This document shows, in pieces, positions 8,291-16,153 of a stretch of DNA of 20,251 bases (its first letter is position 1; the number at the start of each line of letters is the position of its first letter). The notes beneath the pieces were generated by a model. The model had not been told where the DNA came from and did no database searches. It worked only from the letters and a program-made list of their open reading frames with translations. The stretch is taken from NCBI GenBank assembly GCA_043781855.1, contig JAYWBB010000037.1, positions 1 to 20,251 of the forward strand. The letters run 5' to 3'. Origin of the DNA: Nevskia sp043781855 (GTDB taxonomy: Bacteria > Pseudomonadota > Gammaproteobacteria > Nevskiales > Nevskiaceae). The translations under genes were made by a program, and so were the position numbers.

Positions 8291-9286
8291 CTACTTTCCC
8301 AAGGCCCGCAACCGCCCGCTCTCGACCAGCCAGCGATGGCAGTCTTCGAGCAGCCGGCCCAGCGGCAATGGCTCGTAGCCCAACTCGTCGACCGCCCGCT
8401 GGTTCTTGCAATAGAGATTGACCGACAGCAACTCGACGCCGTCGCGCGTGATATCCGGCTCACGCCGGAACACGACTGCGATCAGTTCTTCGGCGCGGGC
8501 GTAGAGCTTCAATGCCGACGATGGCAGCGGCAAAAAGCGTCGCCGTTTTCCGCGCAGCCGCGCGATCGCACGAACCAGTCCAAGATAGCTGGTGTCGGCG
8601 CCGCCGAGCAGATAATTCGCGCCGGATCGTCCACGTTCTGCCGCCACGATGTGCGCGCGCGCGACTGATTTCACGTGACAGAAGCTGCCACCGCCGCCGG
8701 GTACCGCTGGCAGCCTGCCGTGCTCGACCATGCGAAACAGTCGTGACCAGTTGCCATCGTCATAGGGCCCGATGATGTGCGCCGGATTCATGATAACGGC
8801 CTTGAGTCCGCGGCTGATGCCACGTCGGACTTCGCGCTCCGCCAGCGCTTTGCTCCGCACGTAATTGATCGCCGCACTCGTACCGCGGCTCGGCGTGTCT
8901 TCGGTCACGGTGCCGCCGTGCAGGCCATAGGCGACGGCGCTGGAAGTGTGGACGAGACATCCGGCCCCGCTCTCGAGTGCGGCCCGCACGACGTTTCGCG
9001 TGCCCTTGACGTTGACTCGCATCTGCTCGATCCGCAGTCGCGCCCAGAGCGATGTGCTGCCGGCGACATGGAATACGGTATCGACATTGGCCGGCATCGC
9101 CGCGCGCAGGCTTCGGTAATCGGACACGTCGCCGATGACGCGCTCTGCGGGCAGCACCGAAAGCTGGTGAATGTCGGCGCCCACGCGATGCATCGCGACG
9201 ACACGCCAATTCTGGCTCAGCAGTTCCTCGACGAGGTTGACGCCGACGAAGCCGTTCGAGCCTGTGACGAATGCGGTCTTCGCCAT
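8291..9286 (-). CDS. Extended SDR, NAD(P)-dependent epimerase/dehydratase family
   Basis: The 331-residue protein has a Rossmann fold with TGSNGFVG at 8-15 (GxxGxxG) and an acid at D53 in IGDVSD. The active site shows HTSSAVAYG (113-121) and Y142-V-R-S-K146 (YxxxK). PAHIIGP follows the active site, as in sugar epimerases and dihydroflavonol-reductase-like proteins. The substrate cannot be read from the sequence. Nucleotide sugars, sterol or hopanoid-like intermediates and flavonol-type ketones are all used by relatives. It lies 76 bases downstream of lapB in the same direction, so a cell-envelope role is conceivable but unproven. No clear Shine-Dalgarno sequence is present. Confidence 0.85.
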   Translation of the reverse strand: MAKTAFVTGSNGFVGVNLVEELLSQNWRVVAMHRVGADIHQLSVLPAERVIGDVSDYRSLRAAMPANVDTVFHVAGSTSLWARLRIEQMRVNVKGTRNVVRAALESGAGCLVHTSSAVAYGLHGGTVTEDTPSRGTSAAINYVRSKALAEREVRRGISRGLKAVIMNPAHIIGPYDDGNWSRLFRMVEHGRLPAVPGGGGSFCHVKSVARAHIVAAERGRSGANYLLGGADTSYLGLVRAIARLRGKRRRFLPLPSSALKLYARAEELIAVVFRREPDITRDGVELLSVNLYCKNQRAVDELGYEPLPLGRLLEDCHRWLVESGRLRALGK

Positions 9287-9362
9287 CGTTCAGAGTTCCG
9301 GTGAGCGGCGAGCCCTAGCATGTGCGCCGTCCGCAAGCGATGCAACGGGCCGCGTCGAGCGA

Positions 9363-10499
9363 TCAGATGCGGTCCGTGACCGGCGCGATCGTCGCCCACT
9401 GCTTGCATCCGGGGCATTGCCAGAACAGGACACTCGGTTGCAGGCCGCAGCCGGAGCAGACGTAGCGTGGCTGGCGATCGAGTTTGCCGCGCAGCGCGGC
9501 GCGGATCGACGCGGCGTCCGCGTCCTCCGGCATCTGACCGTCGAGCCAGAACAGCAGGCCGCGCCAGCTCGGCGTCGCGGCGAGCCGTTTTGCGAGATAG
9601 GTCTGGGCGTCACCGTCGGTCGAGCGGAGGTGTTCCGCGCGGGCCAGGGTCACTGCAACAACCTCCGGATGGTCGGCCTCGGTATCATCCAGGAACCGGA
9701 TATAGCCGGCCGTATCGCCCGCCTGCGCATAACAGAGTGCCAGTGGCGCAAGGACTTCAGGCAGATAGCGCGAATCCTGTTCGACGACGCGTTCGTAAGC
9801 GCGGATCGCCGCAGGCCAGTCGGCCCGGGCCTCGGCCATCGCCCCCAGCAGCAGGCTGGCGCGAGTACAGCTGCGGTCGATGTCCAGCGCTTTGTCGGCT
9901 TCGCGGGCGGCCGAGTCGGTGTCCCCGGCGTGACGCCCGGACTCCGCGATCTCACAGTAGTACTGCGCGATGCGCGGCGCCAGAGAACTGCCGCGCACGG
10001 CCTGCAGGCGCGTAGCGGTGGCGATCGCCTGCGGCCAGTCGCGACCCTGTTCGTAGAGATCGAGCAGCAGCTCCAGCGCGGGCGCGAGCTGCACGCCTGA
10101 GGCAACGAGTGTCTGCAGCAGCGCCTCGGCGCGATCCATGACACCAGCGCGAAGATAATCCTGAGCGAGTTCATAGCGCGCCGCGGACGCCTCCTCCGGC
10201 TTGAGGCCGGCGCGCGCCAGCACGGCTTCGTGCAGCAGGATTGCGCGGTCGATCTCGCCACGCTTGCGGAACAGGCTGCCGAGCGTCATCTGCAATTCCA
10301 CGGTGCCCGGCTCGATCTCGACCGCGCGGGTCAGCGCCGTAATCGCCTGCTCATCCTGGTTCCGCGCAAGGCTGCTGAGCCCGGCCAAGGCATCGGCCCG
10401 GATATCCGGCGGCGCTTCGCCATCGCGCTTGCGCGCCAGCGACAGGCCGAGCACAACCCCCAGCGGCAGCAGCAGCCAGGACAGGAGATTTTCGAACAT
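9363..10499 (-). CDS. lapB: LapB (YciM), regulator of lipopolysaccharide synthesis
   Basis: The 378-residue protein begins with a membrane anchor (about residues 2-22, FENLLSWLLLPLGVVLGL). It continues with tandem TPR-like helices for most of its length and ends in a rubredoxin-like zinc ribbon with CSGC and CPGC pairs in the last 35 residues. This is the full LapB layout (E. coli about 389 residues). LapB brings the LpxC deacetylase to the FtsH protease and so limits lipid A synthesis at the inner membrane. It follows lapA by 17 bases, as is usual. The start at 10499 gives the expected N-terminal anchor. Confidence 0.93.
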   Translation of the reverse strand: MFENLLSWLLLPLGVVLGLSLARKRDGEAPPDIRADALAGLSSLARNQDEQAITALTRAVEIEPGTVELQMTLGSLFRKRGEIDRAILLHEAVLARAGLKPEEASAARYELAQDYLRAGVMDRAEALLQTLVASGVQLAPALELLLDLYEQGRDWPQAIATATRLQAVRGSSLAPRIAQYYCEIAESGRHAGDTDSAAREADKALDIDRSCTRASLLLGAMAEARADWPAAIRAYERVVEQDSRYLPEVLAPLALCYAQAGDTAGYIRFLDDTEADHPEVVAVTLARAEHLRSTDGDAQTYLAKRLAATPSWRGLLFWLDGQMPEDADAASIRAALRGKLDRQPRYVCSGCGLQPSVLFWQCPGCKQWATIAPVTDRI

Positions 10500-10516
10500 C
10501 GCTGAGCGCCGCCCGT

Positions 10517-10810
10517 TCAGCGATCTGCAGCGAGCGGCAGATTGCGCAGATTTTTCAGTTCTGTCTCGGCATCGCGCACGTGCTTGCGCAGGCGCCGGAT
10601 ATCGCGGTGGAGACCGAGCATGCGCAACCCGCAGAGCAGCAGGGTCAGCGCTGCGGCAGCGAGAAACGTGACGATCACCAGGACCGCAACGCGGACTTCG
10701 ACACTCCCGAATAGAAAATGAAAAGTCACCCGTTCGGCGTTGAAATAACCCAGGCTCGCACCGAGCACGAACACGAGGATTAGAAAAAATACGATCACGA
10801 TCCGCAGCAT
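10517..10810 (-). CDS. lapA: LapA (YciS), small inner-membrane protein
   Basis: The 97-residue protein has two hydrophobic segments (about residues 3-20 and 42-65). They are separated by LGYFNAERVTFHFLFGSVEV, the typical wording of the LapA/DUF1049 family. A charged, coiled-coil-like tail follows. The family is membrane-bound and linked to lipopolysaccharide assembly together with LapB. The gene pair lapA-lapB downstream of ihfB is a conserved arrangement. A GGCGGA lies just ahead of the ATG at 10810. Confidence 0.9.
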   Translation of the reverse strand: MLRIVIVFFLILVFVLGASLGYFNAERVTFHFLFGSVEVRVAVLVIVTFLAAAALTLLLCGLRMLGLHRDIRRLRKHVRDAETELKNLRNLPLAADR

Positions 10811-10864
10811 CGGGGGTCCGCCAAATGGGGTTACGGCGATTGTGCGCCGCGAATATCGGGACGA

Positions 10865-11170
10865 CTATTCCTTGATGCTGACGGTCGCGATGCTGGCGTT
10901 GACGCGCTCGCGCATTTCCTTGCCGGGCTTGAAATGCGGAACGTGCTTCGCCGGAATGCGCACGGCCTGACCGGTCTTCGGATTTCGTCCGATGCGCGCC
11001 GGGCGGGAGTGCAGCGCAAAGCTGCCAAAGCCGCGGATTTCGACGCGCTCCTGACGCGAGAGCGCAATACTGATCTGGTCGAGCACCAGCTTGACTGACA
11101 GCTCGACATCTTTCTGCATCAGATGCGTCTGTTTCAGCGCGAGCGCTTCGATCAGCTCTGACTTGGTCAT
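10865..11170 (-). CDS. ihfB: Integration host factor subunit beta
   Basis: The 101-residue protein is a member of the HU/IHF family. It shows VEIRGFGSFALHSRPARIGRN minus the last residue at about 43-62, then NPKTG and HVPHFKPGKEMRERV. The HFKPGKEMRERV ending and the length point to the beta subunit rather than HU or IHF-alpha. IHF bends DNA at specific sites and helps recombination, replication and transcription. The place directly after rpsA is conserved in gammaproteobacteria. Here a strong terminator separates the two, so the gene likely uses its own promoter. No clear Shine-Dalgarno sequence precedes the ATG at 11170. Confidence 0.95.
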   Translation of the reverse strand: MTKSELIEALALKQTHLMQKDVELSVKLVLDQISIALSRQERVEIRGFGSFALHSRPARIGRNPKTGQAVRIPAKHVPHFKPGKEMRERVNASIATVSIKE

Positions 11171-11205
11171 AAATTACTGAGCGATCAATCCGTTGGAGTC
11201 AGCCG

Positions 11206-11234
11206 ACGATAGAGAAAAAAAGACCGCAGCGCAA
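11206..11234 (-). promoter_or_regulatory. Candidate promoter for ihfB-lapAB
   Basis: On the minus strand TTGCGC (11234-11229) and TATCGT (11211-11206) are 17 bases apart. The spacer holds a T-run. They match consensus at three and four of six positions, so the boxes are weak. The place, between the rpsA terminator and the ihfB start, is where a promoter is needed. Confidence 0.35.
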
Positions 11235-11257
11235 GCCCGTCGAAACCGGCAGCCAAT

Positions 11258-11285
11258 AAAAAAGAGCCGCGCTTTCGCGCGGCTC
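11258..11285 (-). terminator. Intrinsic terminator after rpsA
   Basis: On the minus strand GAGCCGCGC (11285-11277) pairs perfectly with GCGCGGCTC (11272-11264) around a GAAA tetraloop. Six T residues follow (11263-11258). The stem starts about 28 bases past the rpsA stop. This is a textbook rho-independent terminator and should separate the upstream operon from ihfB. Confidence 0.93.
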
Positions 11286-11313
11286 CCGTCACAGCGATGC
11301 AGCAGGACGCAGC

Positions 11314-12996
11314 CTAGTTGCCGTCGCCGCCGCCGATCTGCTCTTTCAGCAGATCGCCTAGGCTGGTCTTGCCGGTCGAAGCATTGCGGCTGTACTCGGC
11401 CACGGCCTCTTCCTCTTCCTGGATTTCCTTCGCACGGACCGACAGCGTCACGATGCGGTTCTTGCGATCGACACCGATGAAGCGCGATTCCAGCGTGTCG
11501 CCAACCTTGAGCACCGTGGTGGCATCTTCGACGCGGTCGCGCGCCAGATCGCCGGCCTTGATGTAGCCCTCAACACCGCCCGCGAGCGTGATGACCGCGC
11601 CTTTCACGTCGACTTCCTTGACGGTGCCCTTGACCATCGAGCCCTTCTGGTTGTCGGCGAGGAACATCGTCAGCGGATCCTGGCCCATCTGCTTCACGCC
11701 GAGCGAGATGCGCTCGCGCGAGCCGTCGATGGCGAGCACGATCGCTTCCACGTCCTGACCCTTCGAGTAACGGCGCACGGCCGATTCGCCGGCTTCGTTC
11801 CAGTCCAGATCGGACAGGTGGACGAGACCGTCGATGCCGCCGTCGAGGCCGATGAAGATGCCGAAGTCGGTGATCGACTTGATCTGGCCCTTGACCTTGT
11901 CGCCCTTCTGGAAGTTCTGCGAGAACTCTTCCCATGGGTTCGGCACACACTGCTTCATGCCGAGGCTGATGCGGCGGCGCTCTTCGTCGATGTCAAGAAT
12001 CATGACTTCGACTTCGTCGCCGAGGTGCACGAGCTTGCCCGGATTGACGTTCTTGTTCGTCCAGTCCATTTCGGACACGTGGACCAAGCCTTCCACACCC
12101 GGCTCGATTTCGACGAACGCACCGTAATCGGTGATGTTGGTGATCTTGCCGAACAGGCGCGTCTTCTCGGGATAGCGACGCTCGATCTCGACCCAGGGGT
12201 CAGCACCGAGCTGCTTCAAACCGAGCGACACGCGGCGACGCTCGCGGTCGTACTTCAGAACCTTGACTTCGATCTCGGTGCCGACGGTGACGACTTCTGC
12301 CGGATCCTTGATGCGCTTCCAGGTCATGTCGGTGATGTGCAGCAGGCCGTCGATGCCGCCGAGGTCGACGAACGCGCCGTACTCGACGAGGTTCTTGACG
12401 ACGCCGCGCAGGATCGCGCCTTCCTGGAGCTTCTCGAGCAGCATGTCGCGCTCAGCCGAGTATTCGGCTTCGAGCACTTCGCGACGGGAGACGACGACGT
12501 TGTTGCGCAGGCGATCGAGCTTGATGACCTTGAACTCGAGCGGCTTGCCTTCGAGATAAGCGGTGTCGCGAACCGGGCGAACGTCGACCAGCGAACCGGG
12601 CAGGAACGCGCGGACATTGCCGATATCGACGGTGAAACCGCCCTTGACCTTGCCGGTAATGATACCGATGACCGTTTCCTTGCCCTCGAACGCCTTCGTG
12701 AGGCGGTCCCAGGTGCGGATGCGTTCGGCTTTTTCCTTGCTGAACCGGGTTTCGCCAAAGCCGTCTTCGACGGTTTCCAGCGCGACCTCGATGCGGTCCC
12801 CCACCATCACCGTTGCCGGTGCGCCGTCGACCATGAATTCGGCGATGGGGATGACGCCTTCCGATTTGAGGCCCGCGTCGACGATGACGACGTCGGCCTT
12901 CACTTCGAGAACCATCGCAGAGACGATGGTGCCGGGCTGCATGGATTGTCCGCCCGTCAGGCTTTGTTCAAACAGTTCAGCGAAACTTTCAGTCAT
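11314..12996 (-). CDS. rpsA: 30S ribosomal protein S1
   Basis: The 560-residue protein opens with MTESFAELFEQSL, nearly the E. coli S1 start, and has its length (557). Six S1-type OB-fold domains follow, at roughly residues 20-87, 105-171, 190-260, 277-347, 362-434 and 450-520. Typical phrases are GAFVDLGGIDGLLHITDM and GAFVEIEPGVEGLVHVSEMDW. S1 binds mRNA on the small subunit and helps initiation on structured or SD-poor leaders. The region before the ATG at 12996 has no canonical Shine-Dalgarno sequence, which is also a feature of the E. coli gene. The gene lies downstream of cmk, the usual partner. Confidence 0.97.
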   Translation of the reverse strand: MTESFAELFEQSLTGGQSMQPGTIVSAMVLEVKADVVIVDAGLKSEGVIPIAEFMVDGAPATVMVGDRIEVALETVEDGFGETRFSKEKAERIRTWDRLTKAFEGKETVIGIITGKVKGGFTVDIGNVRAFLPGSLVDVRPVRDTAYLEGKPLEFKVIKLDRLRNNVVVSRREVLEAEYSAERDMLLEKLQEGAILRGVVKNLVEYGAFVDLGGIDGLLHITDMTWKRIKDPAEVVTVGTEIEVKVLKYDRERRRVSLGLKQLGADPWVEIERRYPEKTRLFGKITNITDYGAFVEIEPGVEGLVHVSEMDWTNKNVNPGKLVHLGDEVEVMILDIDEERRRISLGMKQCVPNPWEEFSQNFQKGDKVKGQIKSITDFGIFIGLDGGIDGLVHLSDLDWNEAGESAVRRYSKGQDVEAIVLAIDGSRERISLGVKQMGQDPLTMFLADNQKGSMVKGTVKEVDVKGAVITLAGGVEGYIKAGDLARDRVEDATTVLKVGDTLESRFIGVDRKNRIVTLSVRAKEIQEEEEAVAEYSRNASTGKTSLGDLLKEQIGGGDGN

Positions 12997-13032
12997 TCAG
13001 CAAGCTCTTAAATGTGGGATGAAACTTTTCCA

Positions 13033-13049
13033 GTCGACTTCCTGTCGAC
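13033..13049 (-). promoter_or_regulatory. rpsA leader hairpin with AGGAA loop
   Basis: On the minus strand GTCGAC-AGGAA-GTCGAC can form a 6-bp stem with a purine-rich AGGAA loop, ending 36 bases before the rpsA start. In E. coli the S1 leader has no canonical Shine-Dalgarno sequence and uses hairpins with GGA in their loops for efficient, self-regulated initiation. The structure here fits that idea. The function is inferred. Confidence 0.45.
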
Positions 13050-13108
13050 AAGGTTCAATGATTAAAGGCTACCACCCTGGCAACCCGCTTTGGCTTTCGT
13101 GTCGCGAT

Positions 13109-13828
13109 TTAACGAATCAGGCTGCGGTTCCGCAGCAGGCATTCGATTTCGGCAAGCACTTCGGCCGGTTCCATCTGCGTCGTATCCAGCACTACCGCGT
13201 CGAATGCCTGGGCAAGCGGAGCCGTGGCTCGCTTGCGGTCGCGCTCGTCACGGGTACGGACTTCCGCAAATAAGTCGGCTAATTTAACACTGGCGCCCTG
13301 ATCACTCAACTGACGGTGGCGGCGCACCGAACGGGCTTCAGGGCTCGCGTCGAGAAATATCTTGAGGGCGGCATCGGGAAAGACCACAGTGCCCATGTCG
13401 CGGCCGTCGGCAATCAGCCCTGGAATGGCCCTGAAATCGCGTTGCCGCTGCAGTAATGCGGCGCGCACCAGCGGCGACGTGGCAATTTGCGAAGCCAGCC
13501 CACCGCTGGTTTCGGCACGGACTTCGTTCGTCCAGTCCGCGCCATCGACGAGAATCGCCTCGTCGGCTTCCGTTTCACCGACGAAACGGATTTCCAGATC
13601 GGCCGCGAGTGCGGCTACGCGGTCCGACTGGTCGAGAGGAATCCGGGCGTGGATCGCCGCCAGCGCGAGGATCCGATACAGCGCGCCACTATCGAGCCGA
13701 TGCCAGCCAGTGCGCTGAGCCAGCCAGCGCGTGACCATGCCTTTGCCGACGCCGCTGGGGCCGTCGACGGCGATGACTGGCGCGAAGCGCGCGGGCGGAC
13801 CTTTTATCTTCACGACAGGCTGCGCCAT
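13109..13828 (-). CDS. cmk: Cytidylate kinase
   Basis: The 239-residue protein (E. coli 227) has the CMP kinase P-loop GPSGVGKG at 23-30, LDSGALYR (45-52) for nucleotide binding and the diagnostic DGRDMGTVVFPDA. It phosphorylates CMP and dCMP. The residue after the P-loop is M31 where the family normally has Thr (GKGT), an unusual change. The ATG at 13828 was chosen because the in-frame stretch upstream runs through a palindromic repeat and aligns with nothing in the family. A GGAAA lies about 12 bases before this ATG, contributed by that repeat. The neighbours aroA and rpsA are the standard ones. Confidence 0.93.
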   Translation of the reverse strand: MAQPVVKIKGPPARFAPVIAVDGPSGVGKGMVTRWLAQRTGWHRLDSGALYRILALAAIHARIPLDQSDRVAALAADLEIRFVGETEADEAILVDGADWTNEVRAETSGGLASQIATSPLVRAALLQRQRDFRAIPGLIADGRDMGTVVFPDAALKIFLDASPEARSVRRHRQLSDQGASVKLADLFAEVRTRDERDRKRATAPLAQAFDAVVLDTTQMEPAEVLAEIECLLRNRSLIR

Positions 13829-13837
13829 GCGCGCGCA

Positions 13838-13928
13838 GTTTCCAGGAAAAGCAGTTTCCAGTTTCCAGAGAGGCAGAAGCGAGGCCGGCTCTGGCTTCTC
13901 CGGAAACTGGCAACTGGAAACTGGAAAC
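13838..13928. repeat. Palindromic CTGGAAA repeat cluster between aroA and cmk
   Basis: The 103-base gap is nearly filled by an imperfect palindrome. Left arm copies of GTTTCC start at 13838, 13854 and 13861. Right arm copies of GGAAAC start at 13902, 13916 and 13923. CAGTTTCCAGTTTCC (13852-13866) matches the complement of 13902-13916 at 14 of 15 positions. GTTTCCAG (13838-13845) pairs exactly with 13921-13928. The centre (13867-13901) is also partly self-complementary. It could be a REP-like or MITE-like repeat. No other copy was seen in the window. Confidence 0.7.
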
Positions 13929-13931
13929 GCG

Positions 13932-15257
13932 TCATTTGGCACCTACGCCGATCCGCAATCCCGCGCCCTGCGTCAACTCGACAAATCCCGGAAACGAAGT
14001 ATTGACGTTTGCGCAGTCGAGGATCGTGATCGGTTGTTCGGCGCGCAGGGCAGCAATCGCGAAGCTCATGGCGATCCGGTGGTCGCCTTTGGAATCGACT
14101 GTGCCACGGCGGATGCGGCCACCCATGATCTTCGCGCCGTCCGGTTGCGCGAGTGCCGAGATGCCGAGTGCATGCAGGCCGTCGCACATCGCCGCGATGC
14201 GGTCCGATTCCTTGACCCGCAGTTCCGCAGCACCGGTCACGACGGTCTCACCGCGCGCACAGGCCGCCGCGACGAACACGGCCGGGAATTCGTCGATCGC
14301 CGAGGCCACCAGTTCGCCGCCGATCGCGATGCCGCGCAGATTGCCGCCGCGGACGTGGATGTCGGCCACTGGCTCGCCGCCGAAAAAACGCGGGTTGGTC
14401 AGCTCGATCGTCGCACCCATGCGGCGTAGGATTTCGATGATGCCGATGCGCGTCTCGTTGACGCCGACTGCCGTCAGGGTCAATTCCGAGCCCGGCATGA
14501 TGGCAGCACCCACCATCAGGAAAGTCGCCGACGAAATATCGGCCGGCACTTCGATGTGGGTCGCTTTCAGGCGCTGTCCGCCGCGCAGCGCCGCCCGCCC
14601 CGGTTCCGCGTCCACAGCCACGCCAAAGCCGCGCAGCATGCGTTCGGTGTGATCGCGCGAGGCTTCCGGCTCACGCACTTCCGTAATGCCGTCGGCATAA
14701 AGACCGGCCAGCAGGATGCCGGACTTCACCTGCGCGCTCGCAACCGGCGAGGTGTAGCGGATGCCTTTCAGCGCGCTTGCCGGTGCGAAGTGCAGCGGTG
14801 ACGTGCCCTTTTCGGTGGTCTCGATCTGCGCGCCCATCAGGCGCAGCGGCTCGACGATACGCCGCATCGGCCGCTTCGATAACGACTCGTCACCGATCAT
14901 CGTCGTCGCGAATTTCTGTGCGGCCATGAGACCCGACATCAGGCGCATCGACGTGCCGGAATTGCCGAGATCCAGCGCCGCAGCCGGCGCCTTCAAACCG
15001 TACAGCCCAACGCCGTGCACGCGCAGATGCGTCGAGCCCAGCGGTTCGATGCGCACGCCCATCGTCTGGAACGACTTCATCGTGCACAGGCAGTCTTCGC
15101 CGGTCAGGAAGCCGCTGATCTCCGAAATGCCGTCGGCCAGCGAGGCAAGCATCACCGCGCGATGCGAGATCGACTTGTCGCCGGGCACGCGCAAGGTGCC
15201 GGCGAGCTGGCCGCCCGGCTGCACCTGATAATCGATCCGCGGCCCTGTCGTGCTCAT
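13932..15257 (-). CDS. aroA: 3-phosphoshikimate 1-carboxyvinyltransferase (EPSP synthase)
   Basis: The 441-residue protein shows GDKSISHRAVML (26-37), GNSGTSMRL (98-106), GDESLSKRPM (122-131) and later AIDEFPA and KESDR. It joins PEP to shikimate 3-phosphate in chorismate synthesis. The wording GDKSISHR, GNSGT-RLM and RPM resembles class II (Bacillus- or CP4-like) enzymes more than the E. coli class I enzyme. The position of E. coli Pro101 is leucine (L106), while the glycine of GNSG is kept. The ATG at 15257 lies five bases after the tyrA stop; a 26-codon upstream extension overlaps tyrA and is not conserved-looking. The ribosome site is weak (AGTAAAG). Confidence 0.95.
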   Translation of the reverse strand: MSTTGPRIDYQVQPGGQLAGTLRVPGDKSISHRAVMLASLADGISEISGFLTGEDCLCTMKSFQTMGVRIEPLGSTHLRVHGVGLYGLKAPAAALDLGNSGTSMRLMSGLMAAQKFATTMIGDESLSKRPMRRIVEPLRLMGAQIETTEKGTSPLHFAPASALKGIRYTSPVASAQVKSGILLAGLYADGITEVREPEASRDHTERMLRGFGVAVDAEPGRAALRGGQRLKATHIEVPADISSATFLMVGAAIMPGSELTLTAVGVNETRIGIIEILRRMGATIELTNPRFFGGEPVADIHVRGGNLRGIAIGGELVASAIDEFPAVFVAAACARGETVVTGAAELRVKESDRIAAMCDGLHALGISALAQPDGAKIMGGRIRRGTVDSKGDHRIAMSFAIAALRAEQPITILDCANVNTSFPGFVELTQGAGLRIGVGAK

Positions 15258-15262
15258 CTTTA

Positions 15263-16153
15263 CTATTCGATTCTGGTGAGGTGACGCTCGCGCGCCGCAC
15301 GGGCACGCTCGAAAACTTCGCGCAGGGCGTCCCATTCGCCGCGCTCGATCATGTCGTGCAGACCTTGCAGTTCAACGATCTGTCGCCGCAATAGTGATGC
15401 CACCGGCCGGGCGTTGGCGCGCAGGATGTCGTGCCACATGCGCGGACTGCTCGACGCGATGCGTGTGAAATCGCGGAAGCCGCCGCCGGCATTCGGGAAG
15501 ATGTCGGTATCCGCACCCTCGATGCGCGTCAGCATCTCGACGAAGCTGAACGCAAGCAAGTGCGGCAGATGCGAGGTTGCGGCGAAGATCGCGTCGTGGC
15601 GCGCCGCATCCATGCGCACGATACGCGCGCCGGTGGCCTGCCACAGCGCCTCGACCTGCCGCAGTGCCGCGTCATCCTGCTGCGCATGCGGCGTCAGAAT
15701 CAGGCGATGCCCGCGAAACAGGCTGGCCAGCGAATGGGCGACACCGCTTTTTTCCGTGCCGGCGATCGGATGCGCCGCGACGAAGCGCGGCGGCACTTCA
15801 CCAAACACCTGCGTCGCCGCATCGAGCACCGATTGCTTGGTGCTGCCGACATCCGTGACGATGGTCTCATCGCGCAAGCCCGGCTTGCAGGCAGCGAGCG
15901 CCGCAGCCGTCGCGAGCACCGGCACGGCGATCACCGCGACATCGGCCCCGCGCACCGCATCCGCAGCACTGCCGGTGCCGAAGTCGATGACACCGAGTTC
16001 CTTCGCCAGGCGGACCTGCTCGGAATCGGTATCGAAGCCGCTGATTGACGACACCGCTCCGGCCTCGCGCAGCGCCCGCGCCAGCGAGCCGCCGATCAGC
16101 CCGAGCCCGACGACAGCAAGACGGATCGGAACAGCCCCCGACAAGTGATCCAT
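15263..16153 (-). CDS. tyrA: Prephenate dehydrogenase
   Basis: The 296-residue protein has an N-terminal NAD-binding motif, VVGLGLIGGSLA (14-25). AHPIAGTEKSG follows, with the histidine expected for catalysis. The later MDAARHDAIFAATSHLPHL contains the second conserved His-Leu-Pro-His group. It oxidises and decarboxylates prephenate to 4-hydroxyphenylpyruvate for tyrosine. There is no chorismate mutase or ACT domain, so it is the single-domain form; the mutase activity is provided by pheA. The ATG at 16153 shares one base with the hisC stop (TGATG). A longer open frame to 16741 lies inside hisC and was not used. Confidence 0.95.
   Translation of the reverse strand: MDHLSGAVPIRLAVVGLGLIGGSLARALREAGAVSSISGFDTDSEQVRLAKELGVIDFGTGSAADAVRGADVAVIAVPVLATAAALAACKPGLRDETIVTDVGSTKQSVLDAATQVFGEVPPRFVAAHPIAGTEKSGVAHSLASLFRGHRLILTPHAQQDDAALRQVEALWQATGARIVRMDAARHDAIFAATSHLPHLLAFSFVEMLTRIEGADTDIFPNAGGGFRDFTRIASSSPRMWHDILRANARPVASLLRRQIVELQGLHDMIERGEWDALREVFERARAARERHLTRIE

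Noticed and set aside
11818..13011. 397-codon plus-strand open frame rich in Asp/Glu
   Set aside because: It mirrors rpsA on the opposite strand; acidic composition comes from the codon bias of S1. No ribosome site or family was seen.
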